A stretch of 64,000 bases of DNA, taken from assembly GCA_963830175.1 (NCBI GenBank), contig CAWHKV010000002.1:124001-188000 (forward strand), read 5' to 3'. Shown here piece by piece: positions 26,877-36,589 of this stretch (position 1 is the first letter of the stretch; every line of letters begins with the position of its first letter). A program made the position numbers and the translations under genes. Under the pieces are notes generated by a model. It did not search any database and was not told where the DNA came from. It saw nothing but the letters and a program-made list of their open reading frames with translations. This DNA is from JBBRBB01 sp963830175. GTDB taxonomy: Bacteria > Bacteroidota > Bacteroidia > Chitinophagales > Chitinophagaceae.

Positions 26877-28361
26877 TTAAAAATCTCTTTTTACATGAAA
26901 GAAAAACCCACTTTCATTAAACTGGTTAAAACTATAATCAAATTTAAACACAATATCATAATTCACAATAACATCTGCACCTACGCCATAAGTATATAGC
27001 CACCTGTTGTTGATGGCAGTAATACCCGCCCCCTGGTTGTAGGTATAACCAACGTTTCCAAACGTTTTCATAAATATTCTTACAGGCAGTATAACCTGAC
27101 GGTTTACCTGCGGGGGGTTTCGTAATGTAAATGATAAGGCTTTGGTTCTTGCCGTTACCCGGCTTACACCACCTGCTAACCCATCTATTATATAATATTC
27201 CAATCCTTGAAGAAAAATTCCGCCATAGCCGAAAAGCTGTTTATTATAATAGGGTTGATTAAAAGGTACTTTGAGCATACCGCCTACCTGCAACTGCACC
27301 TGCGAGTTCTCTGAAACAGGCAACGTTTGGGAACCGGTAACCTGTAACTGGTAAAGATTCATTTGCCTCGTAAACCCCCTTTTCATTAAAACGGCTTCGC
27401 CCTGGAAACCCCTTGTAGGGTATGCCCTGTAGTCTGTGTTGAAATATCGGAGCGTATATGAAACTTCTGGAAAGCTGATATCAGTTACATGCCTGAAAAA
27501 ATAATCGGGGTTGGCTTTAATAACCGTGTCGGCCACATGTTCCTGAACGTAGGCTATTCTAAATATATGATAGGTTTTTATGGCGGGGCGGTATACGTAA
27601 TCTCCGCTAATTCGTAACGACTGTTTTACAAAGTCATTGGGGAGGGTAATAAATTGTTGTTTGCTTGTGAGAGAATCACTTTTAAAATTAATTTCTTTCT
27701 GGCTGGTATAGTTTATATAGAAATTAAAACCATTTTTTAAAGCATTATCAATATATGGGCGCTCATATTTAAATGCAACCTGCCTGCTGTAGCCGGTTAT
27801 AAACCATGCCTGCATTTTGTCGTTTCTGCCACTAAAATTGTTATGCTGCAATTTAACGCCGTAGTTCACCCTGTTTAGGCTCGCATTATGTGTTACATAC
27901 CAGTCATTAAAATTGCGGTCAACAAGTTTAAAATAAGGCAGGGGAAAAACGTACCATTTTTCTCTTACCACAACGCTGATGAAAAGCAATTCGCCCAACC
28001 TGTTTTCAACCGAAATAATTGCCTCGGCAAAAAGTCCTGTATTTATAACCTGTTCTTTTGCCTGGGTAAGCAATTCCTCCAGGTTTCTTTTCTTAATATA
28101 ATCACCTTCTTTAAAAGGTATTTCCCTTTTAATAATAAAATCTTTGGTTTTTTTATTGCCATAAAACGCGATGCCTGCAATAAAAAAGTCCCCCGTATCG
28201 GCCAGGTTTTCGTGTTCAAATTTTTGCTCTATAGAAATAGTGGAAAGGGTTGTGTCTATGATTACGGTGTCTCTTTTATTTGGAATACTATCCAAGGCAA
28301 ACGCAAAATGCTGAAACGATAAAAGAATTAATAGAGAAAAAAATAACCGCCTCAAGCGCAT
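26877..28361 (-). CDS. BamA/TamA-like outer membrane protein
   Basis: The 494-residue protein has a signal peptide (HFAFA). A POTRA-like segment (FIAGIAFYGNKKTKDFIIKRE, about residues 60-130) precedes a C-terminal surface-antigen barrel with FNTDYRAYPTRGFQGEAVLM, which ends in an aromatic residue (FFFHVKRDF). It is much shorter than BamA, with only one or two POTRA units. Related genes sit next to nadK and the CBS gene in other Bacteroidota. A role in outer-membrane assembly or transport is inferred from fold only. Confidence 0.8.
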   Translation of the reverse strand: MRLRRLFFSLLILLSFQHFAFALDSIPNKRDTVIIDTTLSTISIEQKFEHENLADTGDFFIAGIAFYGNKKTKDFIIKREIPFKEGDYIKKRNLEELLTQAKEQVINTGLFAEAIISVENRLGELLFISVVVREKWYVFPLPYFKLVDRNFNDWYVTHNASLNRVNYGVKLQHNNFSGRNDKMQAWFITGYSRQVAFKYERPYIDNALKNGFNFYINYTSQKEINFKSDSLTSKQQFITLPNDFVKQSLRISGDYVYRPAIKTYHIFRIAYVQEHVADTVIKANPDYFFRHVTDISFPEVSYTLRYFNTDYRAYPTRGFQGEAVLMKRGFTRQMNLYQLQVTGSQTLPVSENSQVQLQVGGMLKVPFNQPYYNKQLFGYGGIFLQGLEYYIIDGLAGGVSRVTARTKALSFTLRNPPQVNRQVILPVRIFMKTFGNVGYTYNQGAGITAINNRWLYTYGVGADVIVNYDIVFKFDYSFNQFNESGFFFHVKRDF

Positions 28362-28448
28362 TAAAGTGATTGATTAATATCAGTAAATGTATGTATTGCG
28401 CAGAAAATTAAGATGGATATATAACACTAACGTAAAACGGTCTGTAAA

Positions 28449-29114
28449 TTATATACGCAGGTAAGCCATTAAAAGGTCATAATTCTCTTTAAGCTCATTT
28501 TCGAAATGTTCTTCTCCAAAATAATATTTAATGGAAAAGTCGTATCGCTGCAGGGTAGCTATAATATCAGAGATTTCTGTTTTATTTATCTTGATTGTGA
28601 TGACAAGTAACCCTGAAATCTCATCAATTGTAGTATTTAGCTGGGTTATGTAAGCATCATTGGTTTCTACAAGCCGGCTTAGTTCGCTAAATGAAAAATT
28701 GTGTTTCTCAGTTTCCATCACAATTAATCCGCCGGGGTGTTGTGCATTTAAAAACTGGCTTAAATGTAAAACCATTTCTGTTTCACTTATGGCACCCAGG
28801 TATTCATTTGCTTCGTTAACCACGGGAACCAACGAAATGTTCATGCTGGCAGCAACCTTTACTGCAGAGAGAAAGTGGTTTTGAAAAAACACAGAAGTAT
28901 TCACCATTTCATGTTTCAGGTCTGCTAATTGAATACTTTCATCAGCATCCATTAATTCATGCTTACCTATTGTTCCAATAAATTTTTCCTCATCAATTAC
29001 AGGTAAATGCTGTACCTCAGCCTGTTCCATCTGGTCCAGGGCAAAAGCAACATTATCTGTAAACTTCAATAAAGGAAAATCTGTTCTTATAATTTCAAAT
29101 GCTAACATCTTCAA
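28449..29114 (-). CDS. CBS domain-containing protein
   Basis: Two CBS motifs occupy residues about 8-125 (VQHLPVIDEEKFIGTIGKHEL, then ISLVPVVNEANEYLGAISETEM). The C-terminal 90 residues (PGGLIVMETEKHNFSFSELS, LLVITIKINKTEISDIIATL) look like an ACT-type regulatory domain. The protein is probably cytoplasmic and binds an adenine nucleotide through the CBS pair. It belongs to the conserved nadK-bamA neighbourhood, but its target is unknown. Confidence 0.85.
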   Translation of the reverse strand: MKMLAFEIIRTDFPLLKFTDNVAFALDQMEQAEVQHLPVIDEEKFIGTIGKHELMDADESIQLADLKHEMVNTSVFFQNHFLSAVKVAASMNISLVPVVNEANEYLGAISETEMVLHLSQFLNAQHPGGLIVMETEKHNFSFSELSRLVETNDAYITQLNTTIDEISGLLVITIKINKTEISDIIATLQRYDFSIKYYFGEEHFENELKENYDLLMAYLRI

Positions 29115-29142
29115 AGGCTTAATACTGGTTAGACAATTAAAC

Positions 29143-29922
29143 CTACACCATTGTTGCAGCAGGTTGCTTTACTTTCTCTAAAAACTCTTCGAGAAGTGTG
29201 TTAAATTTTTCGGGGGCTTCCATCATGGGGGCATGACCGCACTTATCAATAAAAAATAATTCGCTGTTTGGTATAAGCCTGTGAAATTCGCGGGCTACGA
29301 AAGGCGGTGTAACAACATCATCATTTCCCCAAACAAGCAGCGTTGGCTGTTTTATCTGGCTTATTTCTTCGCCAAGGTTATTGCGAATGGCACTTTTAGC
29401 CAATGAAAGAATTTTTATGATCTGCATTCTATTGTTGCAGATGCCATATACCTCATCAACAAGTTCTTTGGTAGCAGTTTCGGGATCAAAGAAAGTTATC
29501 TCGCATTTGCGCTTGATATAGGCATAATCCCCTCTTTTTGGATAGGTATCGCCCATTCCATTTTCAAACAAACCAGAACTGCCGGTTAAAATAAGTGATT
29601 TTATATTTTGTGGATGCTTAAGTATATGGACTAATGCCACATGACCACCTAAAGAATTTCCTAGCAAATGAATACCCCTGTAACCGCGAGCTTCAAGAAA
29701 TTTATGAACATGTTTTTCAAAACCACCCACCGTCGTATGCAAAAGATCTAAATCAAACATGGGCAGCATAGGAACAATAACCTGGTACTCTTTTTTAAAG
29801 TGTGTAATTAGGTTTTCAAAATTGCTTAATGCCCCAAATAACCCGTGCAGAAGAACCAATGGCTCACCCTCGCCTTCCTCAATATACTTATACTTATCAA
29901 ATTGTTTTGTTTCGTACCGCAT
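29143..29922 (-). CDS. alpha/beta hydrolase fold protein
   Basis: The 259-residue protein has LVLLHGLFGAL (oxyanion hole, near residue 23), GNSLGGHVAL (nucleophile Ser near residue 91), VWGNDDVVTPP (acid) and DKCGHAPMMEAPEKF (histidine). No signal peptide is present. The sequence resembles the MhpC-like group, but substrate cannot be assigned. It lies 28 nt upstream of the CBS gene on the same strand. Confidence 0.85.
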   Translation of the reverse strand: MRYETKQFDKYKYIEEGEGEPLVLLHGLFGALSNFENLITHFKKEYQVIVPMLPMFDLDLLHTTVGGFEKHVHKFLEARGYRGIHLLGNSLGGHVALVHILKHPQNIKSLILTGSSGLFENGMGDTYPKRGDYAYIKRKCEITFFDPETATKELVDEVYGICNNRMQIIKILSLAKSAIRNNLGEEISQIKQPTLLVWGNDDVVTPPFVAREFHRLIPNSELFFIDKCGHAPMMEAPEKFNTLLEEFLEKVKQPAATMV

Positions 29923-30089
29923 CAGGAGTTTTTCTTACAGCAAATTATGGATAAAGGTTCATATTTAAACGTTTACGCCATCTATTGCTAAAATAGTTAA
30001 TTAAATGAACAATTTGTTTTATGCGCATACACGCATCCTAAAATCTTGGATGTTTATTTATACTAATTCAAATATCATGCTTAAAAAAC

Positions 30090-30626
30090 CTACACTGTTT
30101 TTTGAGGAAGAGATCCAAAAAAATTAGAAAGGTCAGCGAACATATCTTTAAAAAAGGGAAGTACGAAACTTATTATATCCATTGCCCGTGGCGCCCAGGG
30201 GGCTAAAAAAGGATAGGTAACAGATGCATCCAATGTTTCTGCTTTAATCATTTGCATTTGATTGGCATAAAAAAGAATTACACTTAAAACCGTAACGTAT
30301 AGCAATAAATAAAAGAAAATTCCGGCAAGGCGGTTTATCCAACCCAACATCACCAATTCAACCGACTTCTGAATTATTCTGGCCAAAATTCTTACCAGTA
30401 AAACCACCCCGAACATTACCAGGGCAAATGAAATAAAAGGCAGCCAGTGCACACTAACACCTGTACTGTCAGATAAATATTCAGCAACCCATGTTGAAAG
30501 TTTTAGTGCGGCAGCAAGCCCAATAAACACTGCAAGAAAAGATACCAGCGCAACTATAAAGCCACGGCTGTACCCTTTAATCACAGCCAAAAAAAGTAGT
30601 ATTACAAAAGCAACATCAATAATCAT
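30090..30626 (-). CDS. CvpA family membrane protein
   Basis: The 178-residue protein has four membrane helices and the CvpA start DVAFVILLFLAVIKGYSRGFIVALVSF. GWINRLAGIFFYLLLYV comes after the second loop. It is a stand-alone CvpA, unlike the CvpA-CAP fusion at 4.6-5.5 kb. CvpA affects envelope homeostasis and colicin V export in other bacteria. It lies 14 nt downstream of the YqeY-like gene in an apparent operon with gldC. Confidence 0.87.
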   Translation of the reverse strand: MIIDVAFVILLFLAVIKGYSRGFIVALVSFLAVFIGLAAALKLSTWVAEYLSDSTGVSVHWLPFISFALVMFGVVLLVRILARIIQKSVELVMLGWINRLAGIFFYLLLYVTVLSVILFYANQMQMIKAETLDASVTYPFLAPWAPRAMDIISFVLPFFKDMFADLSNFFGSLPQKTV

Positions 30627-30640
30627 GTAAGTATGTAGGC

Positions 30641-31093
30641 TTATCTGCTAAGTAATTGCTTTACCATGGCAGAAATGGCTTTGCCGTCAGCTTTGCCGGC
30701 AAGTTGTTTGGTGGCTACTCCCATTACCTTGCCCATATCGGCAGGGGAGGTGGCGCCTGTTTCATTAATTACCTGTTGAATACTTTCTTCTAGTTCTGCC
30801 CCGGATAACTGTGCCGGCAAAAATTTTTCTATTACTTCAATTTCTTCTTTTTCTTTTTTAGCAAGGTCTGGCCGGTTTTGCTTTTCATAAATATCCAAAC
30901 TTTCCCTGCGTTGTTTTACCAGTTTTTGCAATAGCTGCAATTCAGTGGCATCAGAAAGCTCATCTGCAGCACCAGGTTCTGTTTTTGCTTTAATAATTTC
31001 GGCTTTAATGGCACGCAATGCACGAAGTTTAGCTTCGTCTCTGGCGCGCATAGCATCTTTCATTTGCGCCATAACCTGTAGTTCTAAGCTCAT
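30641..31093 (-). CDS. GatB/YqeY domain-containing protein
   Basis: The ATG at 31093 is preferred to the TTG at 31120. The 150-residue product is a YqeY-type helical protein: QMKDAMRARDEAKLRALRAIKAEI, then KQRRESLDIYEKQNRPDLA, EKFLPAQLS and DMGKVMGVATKQLAGKADG. The domain is shared with the tail of GatB, which binds tRNA in the amidotransferase complex. The free-standing protein has no settled function. It overlaps nothing and sits between gldC and cvpA. Confidence 0.9.
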   Translation of the reverse strand: MSLELQVMAQMKDAMRARDEAKLRALRAIKAEIIKAKTEPGAADELSDATELQLLQKLVKQRRESLDIYEKQNRPDLAKKEKEEIEVIEKFLPAQLSGAELEESIQQVINETGATSPADMGKVMGVATKQLAGKADGKAISAMVKQLLSR

Positions 31094-31116
31094 GTTTTTT
31101 GAGTTTATTTTTAAGA

Positions 31117-31464
31117 TCAACTTTTGTTTTCTGAAATTTGGCTGGCTTTAAATTTATTGTAAAAGCTTTTTGAGAAATTTTTCATGTCATCGGTTAAGTC
31201 TTGCATATGGGTAGCCCTGTTAAAGGTGTCGGCCATCGTCATCATGGTTTGGTAAAAAAAGTCAGCCATTTCATCTACCATCATTTCTTTTGTCCAAAGA
31301 TCCATTCTAAGGGCCGTTTTTTCTGCGCCATCCCAAAAAGCAACCATAAAAGCTTTTGCCTGCTGGTATTCATCAGCCGTGCTGCCCGCCGCTTTCCATT
31401 TTATTTTTTCTGGCACTTTGTCTTTACCCAGGCTAACATCAATTATTATCGAAGAGGTTTCCAT
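31117..31464 (-). CDS. gldC: gliding motility protein GldC
   Basis: The 115-residue protein matches GldC in length and sequence: VPEKIKWKAAGS, QAKAFMVAFWDG, LRMDLWTKEMMVDEMADFF and MADTFNRATHMQDLTDDM. GldC is a small cytoplasmic protein needed for full gliding in Flavobacterium, where it is usually encoded next to gldB. Here gldB is 26 kb away. A -7 box lies at 31489-31496. Confidence 0.88.
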   Translation of the reverse strand: METSSIIIDVSLGKDKVPEKIKWKAAGSTADEYQQAKAFMVAFWDGAEKTALRMDLWTKEMMVDEMADFFYQTMMTMADTFNRATHMQDLTDDMKNFSKSFYNKFKASQISENKS

Positions 31465-31488
31465 TGTTTTATTACAGTTTTAAGCCAG

Positions 31489-31496
31489 CAAAAGTA
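31489..31496 (-). promoter_or_regulatory. -7 promoter element for gldC operon
   Basis: The minus strand reads TACTTTTG, matching TAnnTTTG, 24 nt upstream of the gldC start. No TTG at -33 spacing was found. Confidence 0.45.
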
Positions 31497-31625
31497 AGCC
31501 TAAATAAAAAAGTTTTTCTGTGTAGCATTACCCTGAAATATTTATTGAGATGTTTTGGTACAGACTTATGTTGCCATGGCATCGCCTGTTGCCACGCTCG
31601 GTTCGGGGTTCATTTTTTATGGCAT

Positions 31626-33293
31626 CTATAATTTAGGTCCTGAAAATCCAAGGTTTTTCATGCCTTGTTTTATCTCGGGGCAACCCATAAATAAGTTCCA
31701 CAGAAGCTCCGACCGATAATTTTCAATCATTACAATCTCCGGTCCCTGGTCTATTGCTAAAAAAGAATTCGGAAACCAAAGATCATTCAGGCTAAAGGCA
31801 TCAATAAAACCGTAATCTTTCCAAATTTTATCGCCAAGTGTGTAATAAAAAAATTTAAGTGCAGCCATAGATTCAACCGGTGTATAAGGCATGGAAGAAA
31901 TGGCAGCTGTGGGTGAGATTACACCATCATCATTATTTGGTTCATGTGCTGTATAGCCTACTTTATTATCATCACTTGCCGTAAGACCCCAGCAACTTTT
32001 ACTATACCCAAAAAATCGATGAGGGTTATCTATACAGTAATTGTAATTTATTTGGGTGTGCGCCTGGTTTTGATTAAAATAATTTGCATAAGCATCACTT
32101 AAACCGGTAGGGTCTATTCCTAAAAAACTGTAATGTGCGAAAAATAAAGGTCCACCCATTGGGGGTCCCAGCGGAAGTGTGACACCATAATAACTATTTC
32201 CGTTTACCATGGCACCGTTTTGTGCCCATCCGTTATCGTAAACAACTTTGGGTATGGCATGGGTTTTTGATGAAGCGGCGAGTACATATACAATCAGGGC
32301 CTCGTTCCAGCCTTTTACAGGCATATTCATTGCCCATCCGAAATTCGGGCTCCAGTGCCAGTACAGAACATTTTCATTATCCTTTCTAAACCAGTTCCAG
32401 TCCATCGCATCCCACACATTATTTATGTTGTTTCTTATATCCGTTTCTGCTGGAGAATTATTATTAAAAAATTCTCTGGCGCATAATAGTCCCTGTAACA
32501 GGTAAGCTGTTTCAACAATGTCGGCGCCATCATCCTGTGCACTGAATGGTTGCGTTTGTCCTGTTGATCCATTAATCCAATGTGCATAAGCACCATGGTA
32601 ATTGGTGCATTTGTTTTGAAGAAAGTCAACAATCATTTTTATACGTGTCAAAGCATCATTCCTTGTGATAAAATTTCTGTTTACCGCTGCAAGCATGCTC
32701 ATAATGCCAAACCCCGTTCCGCCGGTTGTAACAATATCGCCGCTGGTATTTCTTTCGCGCGCCATGCCCGAAACAGGGTGCCCAAACTCCCAGAAATATT
32801 TAAATGTTTGTTTTTGAATAAGGGTTAGAAGCGCACTGTCACTTACTCTTGAAAATTTATCACTTGAATCAATACTTGTAAAAAATGTTTTATTAACTGC
32901 AGTGTTCAGTTTACCACCTGATGCAGATTGAAGGAAGGTAGTAATCGTAAAGTTGTACTTAGATAAAAAGCTTAAAGGCGATGCGGGCACAACACGCATT
33001 ACTGAATCTTTATTTTGAAGTGTGGCGGTTGTGTTAACAATGGCGCCAACATTATTGGTAATACTTACCGAGGCATTTACGGTGCTTTCTTTTACTGGTT
33101 CTGAAAAGGTTATTAAAATAACAGGGGATGTGCATACATCATGTATATTATTTTCAAAAACCCGTTTATCGATAGTAATGCTTTTTACTATTAACGATTT
33201 TGGGGTAGGCGTATCAATTGGGGCAGTTCCGCTGCCTTTACTGCAATCTAAAGAAAGGAGAGACACTACTGCAAAAAAAATAAATCCTTTCAT
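31626..33293 (-). CDS. PF10091 glucoamylase-like (GH144-like) glycoside hydrolase
   Basis: The 555-residue protein has a signal peptide with a cysteine at residue 17 (a poor lipobox, LSLDC). A bacterial Ig-like domain follows (about 35-145; SPVILITFSEPVKESTVNA), then the PF10091 catalytic domain. Typical segments are TFKYFWEFGHPVSGMARERN, DDGADIVETAYLLQG, YWHWSPNFGWAMNMPVKGWNEALIVYVLA and MPYTPVESMAALKFFY. The family includes the GH144 endo-beta-1,2-glucanase from Chitinophaga pinensis, so beta-1,2-glucan is a reasonable but unproven substrate. Its start overlaps the stop of the FG-GAP gene by 4 nt. Confidence 0.83.
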   Translation of the reverse strand: MKGFIFFAVVSLLSLDCSKGSGTAPIDTPTPKSLIVKSITIDKRVFENNIHDVCTSPVILITFSEPVKESTVNASVSITNNVGAIVNTTATLQNKDSVMRVVPASPLSFLSKYNFTITTFLQSASGGKLNTAVNKTFFTSIDSSDKFSRVSDSALLTLIQKQTFKYFWEFGHPVSGMARERNTSGDIVTTGGTGFGIMSMLAAVNRNFITRNDALTRIKMIVDFLQNKCTNYHGAYAHWINGSTGQTQPFSAQDDGADIVETAYLLQGLLCAREFFNNNSPAETDIRNNINNVWDAMDWNWFRKDNENVLYWHWSPNFGWAMNMPVKGWNEALIVYVLAASSKTHAIPKVVYDNGWAQNGAMVNGNSYYGVTLPLGPPMGGPLFFAHYSFLGIDPTGLSDAYANYFNQNQAHTQINYNYCIDNPHRFFGYSKSCWGLTASDDNKVGYTAHEPNNDDGVISPTAAISSMPYTPVESMAALKFFYYTLGDKIWKDYGFIDAFSLNDLWFPNSFLAIDQGPEIVMIENYRSELLWNLFMGCPEIKQGMKNLGFSGPKL

Positions 33294-36200
33294 GACTTTT
33301 TGTTTAGTTGATAAAAGAGTAATGGTTCATTGTTCCTTGCTATTATAAGTAATTTTTCATTCCCATAATTTATCCATTTCATATCACGAATTTCTCCGGA
33401 TATACCGGGAAGTAAATCATTATATACCGGAGTATTATTTGTAAAAGAAAAAAGGGAAGGTTGTTGTGCATCATATCTTCCTTCATATGGAATTACGCCA
33501 TAAAAGTTTCCTGCTGCTATGTAACTATTTTCGGATGGTGCCGGAATAGGAGCAAAGCTGAAAACCGGTGCCAGCTGCAGGTTTGCAGGAAGTTTCGTTT
33601 CAGTAAAATTTCCTTTACCATCATTTAAGTAACAGGTAGTGGCAAGTGTTTCGGCAGTTAGCTCTTCATAATCTTTAAACAGGTCAAAAAATATGTAAGG
33701 CACTGTTTTACCTGCCACCTCGCTATATTTAAGGTAATGCTTTTTTAAAACAGGCAGCGAACGTTCTAATTCATCTTTGGCAAGAAAAGGAAACACTTCC
33801 CCATTAATCGTATAACCCATTACCTGTTCCAGAGATCCATTGTTATCAAAGTCTTTTACATACAATTTTGCAGGTCCGGTTTTGCCTGCCTGCAGTTTGT
33901 TGTTTACTCCCCAGTTGCCGGCAAGAATATCCGGAAAGCCATCGTGGTTTACATCAGCCGGTTGAATGCATTGCCATAACCCGGATGAACCTTTTATATC
34001 TGATGCGGTAAATACTCCCTGGTTATTTATGAAAACTTTTAATGACATCCATTCACCCGCAATAACCAGATCGTCCCAGCCATCTTTGTTTACATCCATA
34101 AAAGCTGCATCGGTTACCATGCCTACCATGGATAACTGAATGGTTTTAAAAGTTGCCAGTGTAAAGTTTGCTTTTCCATCATTTAGAAAAAGGCTCGAAG
34201 TCATAGGTTTTCCATAATCGTTTGCCAGGGTGCTGGCAAGGGTTCCAATAAAAATATCACTATCCCCATCATGGTCAATATCTGAAACAGTTACGCAGGA
34301 TTTTGTATAGAATTGCTGAATAAGAAAATTTTCTTTTTCTATTAAACCACCATTGCCATCATTTAAAAATAATCGGTCAGTTAATAAAAATGGTGTGGTT
34401 GGTTGTGGCTCATTTCCACCGCTAATAACCAGCAGATCGGGATTTTTATCGCCGTTCGCATCAAAGAAAACAGCATCCACATCCTCACATTCCGCATATT
34501 TTTCAAATAGGGTTTTTGCAGTATTGGTAAATGTTCCATTTTTTTGTTGCATCATTAGAACTCCCGGTTGCCCGCGTGCTCCACATGCAAAAAAATCATC
34601 AAGACCGTCACCGTTAATGTCAGCAACCGCAACCTTTGGTCCTCTCGTGCTTTGTTTATGTGGTATAAGGTATTGCACATTAAAATCTATAAAGTTATTT
34701 TCCCTGTGCTGCCAGTTGCAATTTACCTGTGCTGTTATATTTTGAAAAAGGGATGGACTAGGTTTAAAATATTGCGCATAATTAAACAATGCCGCACCAG
34801 CTTCTTTTTTTTGAGTAAGCTGCTGGTTTGCCTTAATATTATAAATAACCTGGTATTGCTGGTTTGGCCAAACAATGAGTATACTGTCAATATTATTTAC
34901 AGAGTCAAGCCCAAAGTGCAACCGCGTGTCGCCTGAGGATTGAAATCCATGTGTTAGCATTAACTGCTGGTATTGCATTTTGCTATTTGTAAACACATAT
35001 GCTTTTGTACCAATTGCATTTCTGTTCAATGAATCCTGTGAAAATGAAAGGGAGATGTAATTCTTTTTTTGAGAATTGTTTTTTAAAACCGTGGCTGTTG
35101 CATCAATACAATTTATTACTATATCGAGATCCCCATCATTGTCGAGGTCTGCGTACGCGGCACCATTAAAATATCCTTTCATTTTTTCGGTACCCCATTC
35201 TTCACTTTTGTCTTTAAAAAACATTTCTCCATCACCTTTAAAAAAATAAGGATGAGATGCGCCATCCGGCATTTTGTCTATTGTTTCATCATCAAATTCA
35301 TCCGATGCGTTGCGATTAGTTTTAGAAGCCAGTTCAGAAACAAACCGTACATAATCCAAATCTACCGGCCGTTTTACGATACCGCTGGATATAAATAGAT
35401 CTTTATTTCCATCGTTGTCAAAGTCTGCGAATAATGGAGACCAACTCCAATCTGTTGCTGATACACCCGCTATTAATGCCTCGTCGCTAAAAGTTTCTCC
35501 ATTGCCATTGTTTTTTTGAAGGCAATTGCGCGATACCTGGTCCTGGTATCCGTTTCTTTTTATTTTAAATTGGTATATGTCGTAATTCTCATCACTGCCA
35601 TATGTTTTTAAGGTTCTCTCATCGGGCGGAAGCATGTCAACAGTTACCACATCAGGTTGTCCGTCGTTGTTATAATCTGCAATATCGTTACCCATACTAA
35701 AACGTGAATAATGCCTGAAGTGTTCTGCACCATTTTCTTTAAAGGTTCCATCTCCGTTATTAATATAATAATAATCGTTTTCGTGAAAATCGTTGCCAAT
35801 ATAAATATCGTCCCAGCCATCATTGTTCATATCCGCAACAGAAATGCCTAATCCATATCCCAGGCTGCTTTGGAAAATTCCTGCAGGTGCAGATACATCT
35901 GTAAAAGTGTTGGTCAAATTCATATCGTTGCGATACAACCTGTCCCCCGAGGCGTTATCAAACTTTCTCCTTTGTATGGTATCAACAATATTTTCATTGG
36001 GATGGTGCGACTGGTTTAAAAGAAAGCAATCCAAATCTCCATCGTGATCATAATCAAAAAATACAGATTGGGTTGAATAAGCAGCCAATGCCAACCCATA
36101 CTTTTCTGCGCTTTCGGTAAAGGTGGCGTTGCCATTGTTTATAAACAATTCATTTCGCCCTTTTAAACCATGTTCTCCCTGTACAGCGCAAACATACATG

Positions 36201-36583
36201 TCAAGAAAACCATCATTATTTATGTCTGCCATTGTTACACCGGTGCACCAGTCTGAAGTGCCTGCCACGCCTGCTTTCGAGGTAATATCTTCAAATGAAA
36301 AGTTGCCCTTGTTCAGGTATAATTTATTTCCTGCTTTATTGTTTGCTGTAAAATAAATATCAGTTAATCCATCATTGTTAATATCGCCGGTTGCAACACC
36401 ACCTCCGTTATAATAATAGAGATAATATAATATGCTGAAAGCCTTGTGCTTTTCAGGAATATTTTTGAATGTTATATTAGATGAAGATGCGGAAACCTGG
36501 GTAAATAAATGGCCTTCATCTTTGCAGGAAAGAAACTGCAAAGCATTAAAAACAACTAATAAGATTGATGAAAGATTTTTCAT
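33290..36583 (-). CDS. FG-GAP/VCBS repeat protein with ASPIC/UnbV domain (CRTAC1-like)
   Basis: The 1,097-residue lipoprotein (lipobox LQFLSC, Cys20) contains at least eight calcium-binding FG-GAP repeats with D-x-D/N-x-D-G loops (GDINNDGLTDIYF, DYDHDGDLDCFL, DFDNDGNKDLFI). An ASPIC/UnbV domain is near residues 510-575 (LMLTHGFQSSGDTRLHFGLD). A second set of repeats follows. It probably forms a beta-propeller surface protein. It lies 6 nt after the heptaheme cytochrome gene and overlaps the glycosidase gene. CRTAC1-like genes are often paired with SusCD in Bacteroidota, but their role is unknown. Confidence 0.87.
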   Translation of the reverse strand: MKNLSSILLVVFNALQFLSCKDEGHLFTQVSASSSNITFKNIPEKHKAFSILYYLYYYNGGGVATGDINNDGLTDIYFTANNKAGNKLYLNKGNFSFEDITSKAGVAGTSDWCTGVTMADINNDGFLDMYVCAVQGEHGLKGRNELFINNGNATFTESAEKYGLALAAYSTQSVFFDYDHDGDLDCFLLNQSHHPNENIVDTIQRRKFDNASGDRLYRNDMNLTNTFTDVSAPAGIFQSSLGYGLGISVADMNNDGWDDIYIGNDFHENDYYYINNGDGTFKENGAEHFRHYSRFSMGNDIADYNNDGQPDVVTVDMLPPDERTLKTYGSDENYDIYQFKIKRNGYQDQVSRNCLQKNNGNGETFSDEALIAGVSATDWSWSPLFADFDNDGNKDLFISSGIVKRPVDLDYVRFVSELASKTNRNASDEFDDETIDKMPDGASHPYFFKGDGEMFFKDKSEEWGTEKMKGYFNGAAYADLDNDGDLDIVINCIDATATVLKNNSQKKNYISLSFSQDSLNRNAIGTKAYVFTNSKMQYQQLMLTHGFQSSGDTRLHFGLDSVNNIDSILIVWPNQQYQVIYNIKANQQLTQKKEAGAALFNYAQYFKPSPSLFQNITAQVNCNWQHRENNFIDFNVQYLIPHKQSTRGPKVAVADINGDGLDDFFACGARGQPGVLMMQQKNGTFTNTAKTLFEKYAECEDVDAVFFDANGDKNPDLLVISGGNEPQPTTPFLLTDRLFLNDGNGGLIEKENFLIQQFYTKSCVTVSDIDHDGDSDIFIGTLASTLANDYGKPMTSSLFLNDGKANFTLATFKTIQLSMVGMVTDAAFMDVNKDGWDDLVIAGEWMSLKVFINNQGVFTASDIKGSSGLWQCIQPADVNHDGFPDILAGNWGVNNKLQAGKTGPAKLYVKDFDNNGSLEQVMGYTINGEVFPFLAKDELERSLPVLKKHYLKYSEVAGKTVPYIFFDLFKDYEELTAETLATTCYLNDGKGNFTETKLPANLQLAPVFSFAPIPAPSENSYIAAGNFYGVIPYEGRYDAQQPSLFSFTNNTPVYNDLLPGISGEIRDMKWINYGNEKLLIIARNNEPLLFYQLNKKS

Positions 36584-36589
36584 TTATTA

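Noticed and set aside
31500..31625. Repeated GTTGCC and the TGCCATGGCA palindrome downstream of the hydrolase gene
   Set aside because: No T tract, no clear stem of length and no repeat elsewhere in the window; too weak to call.
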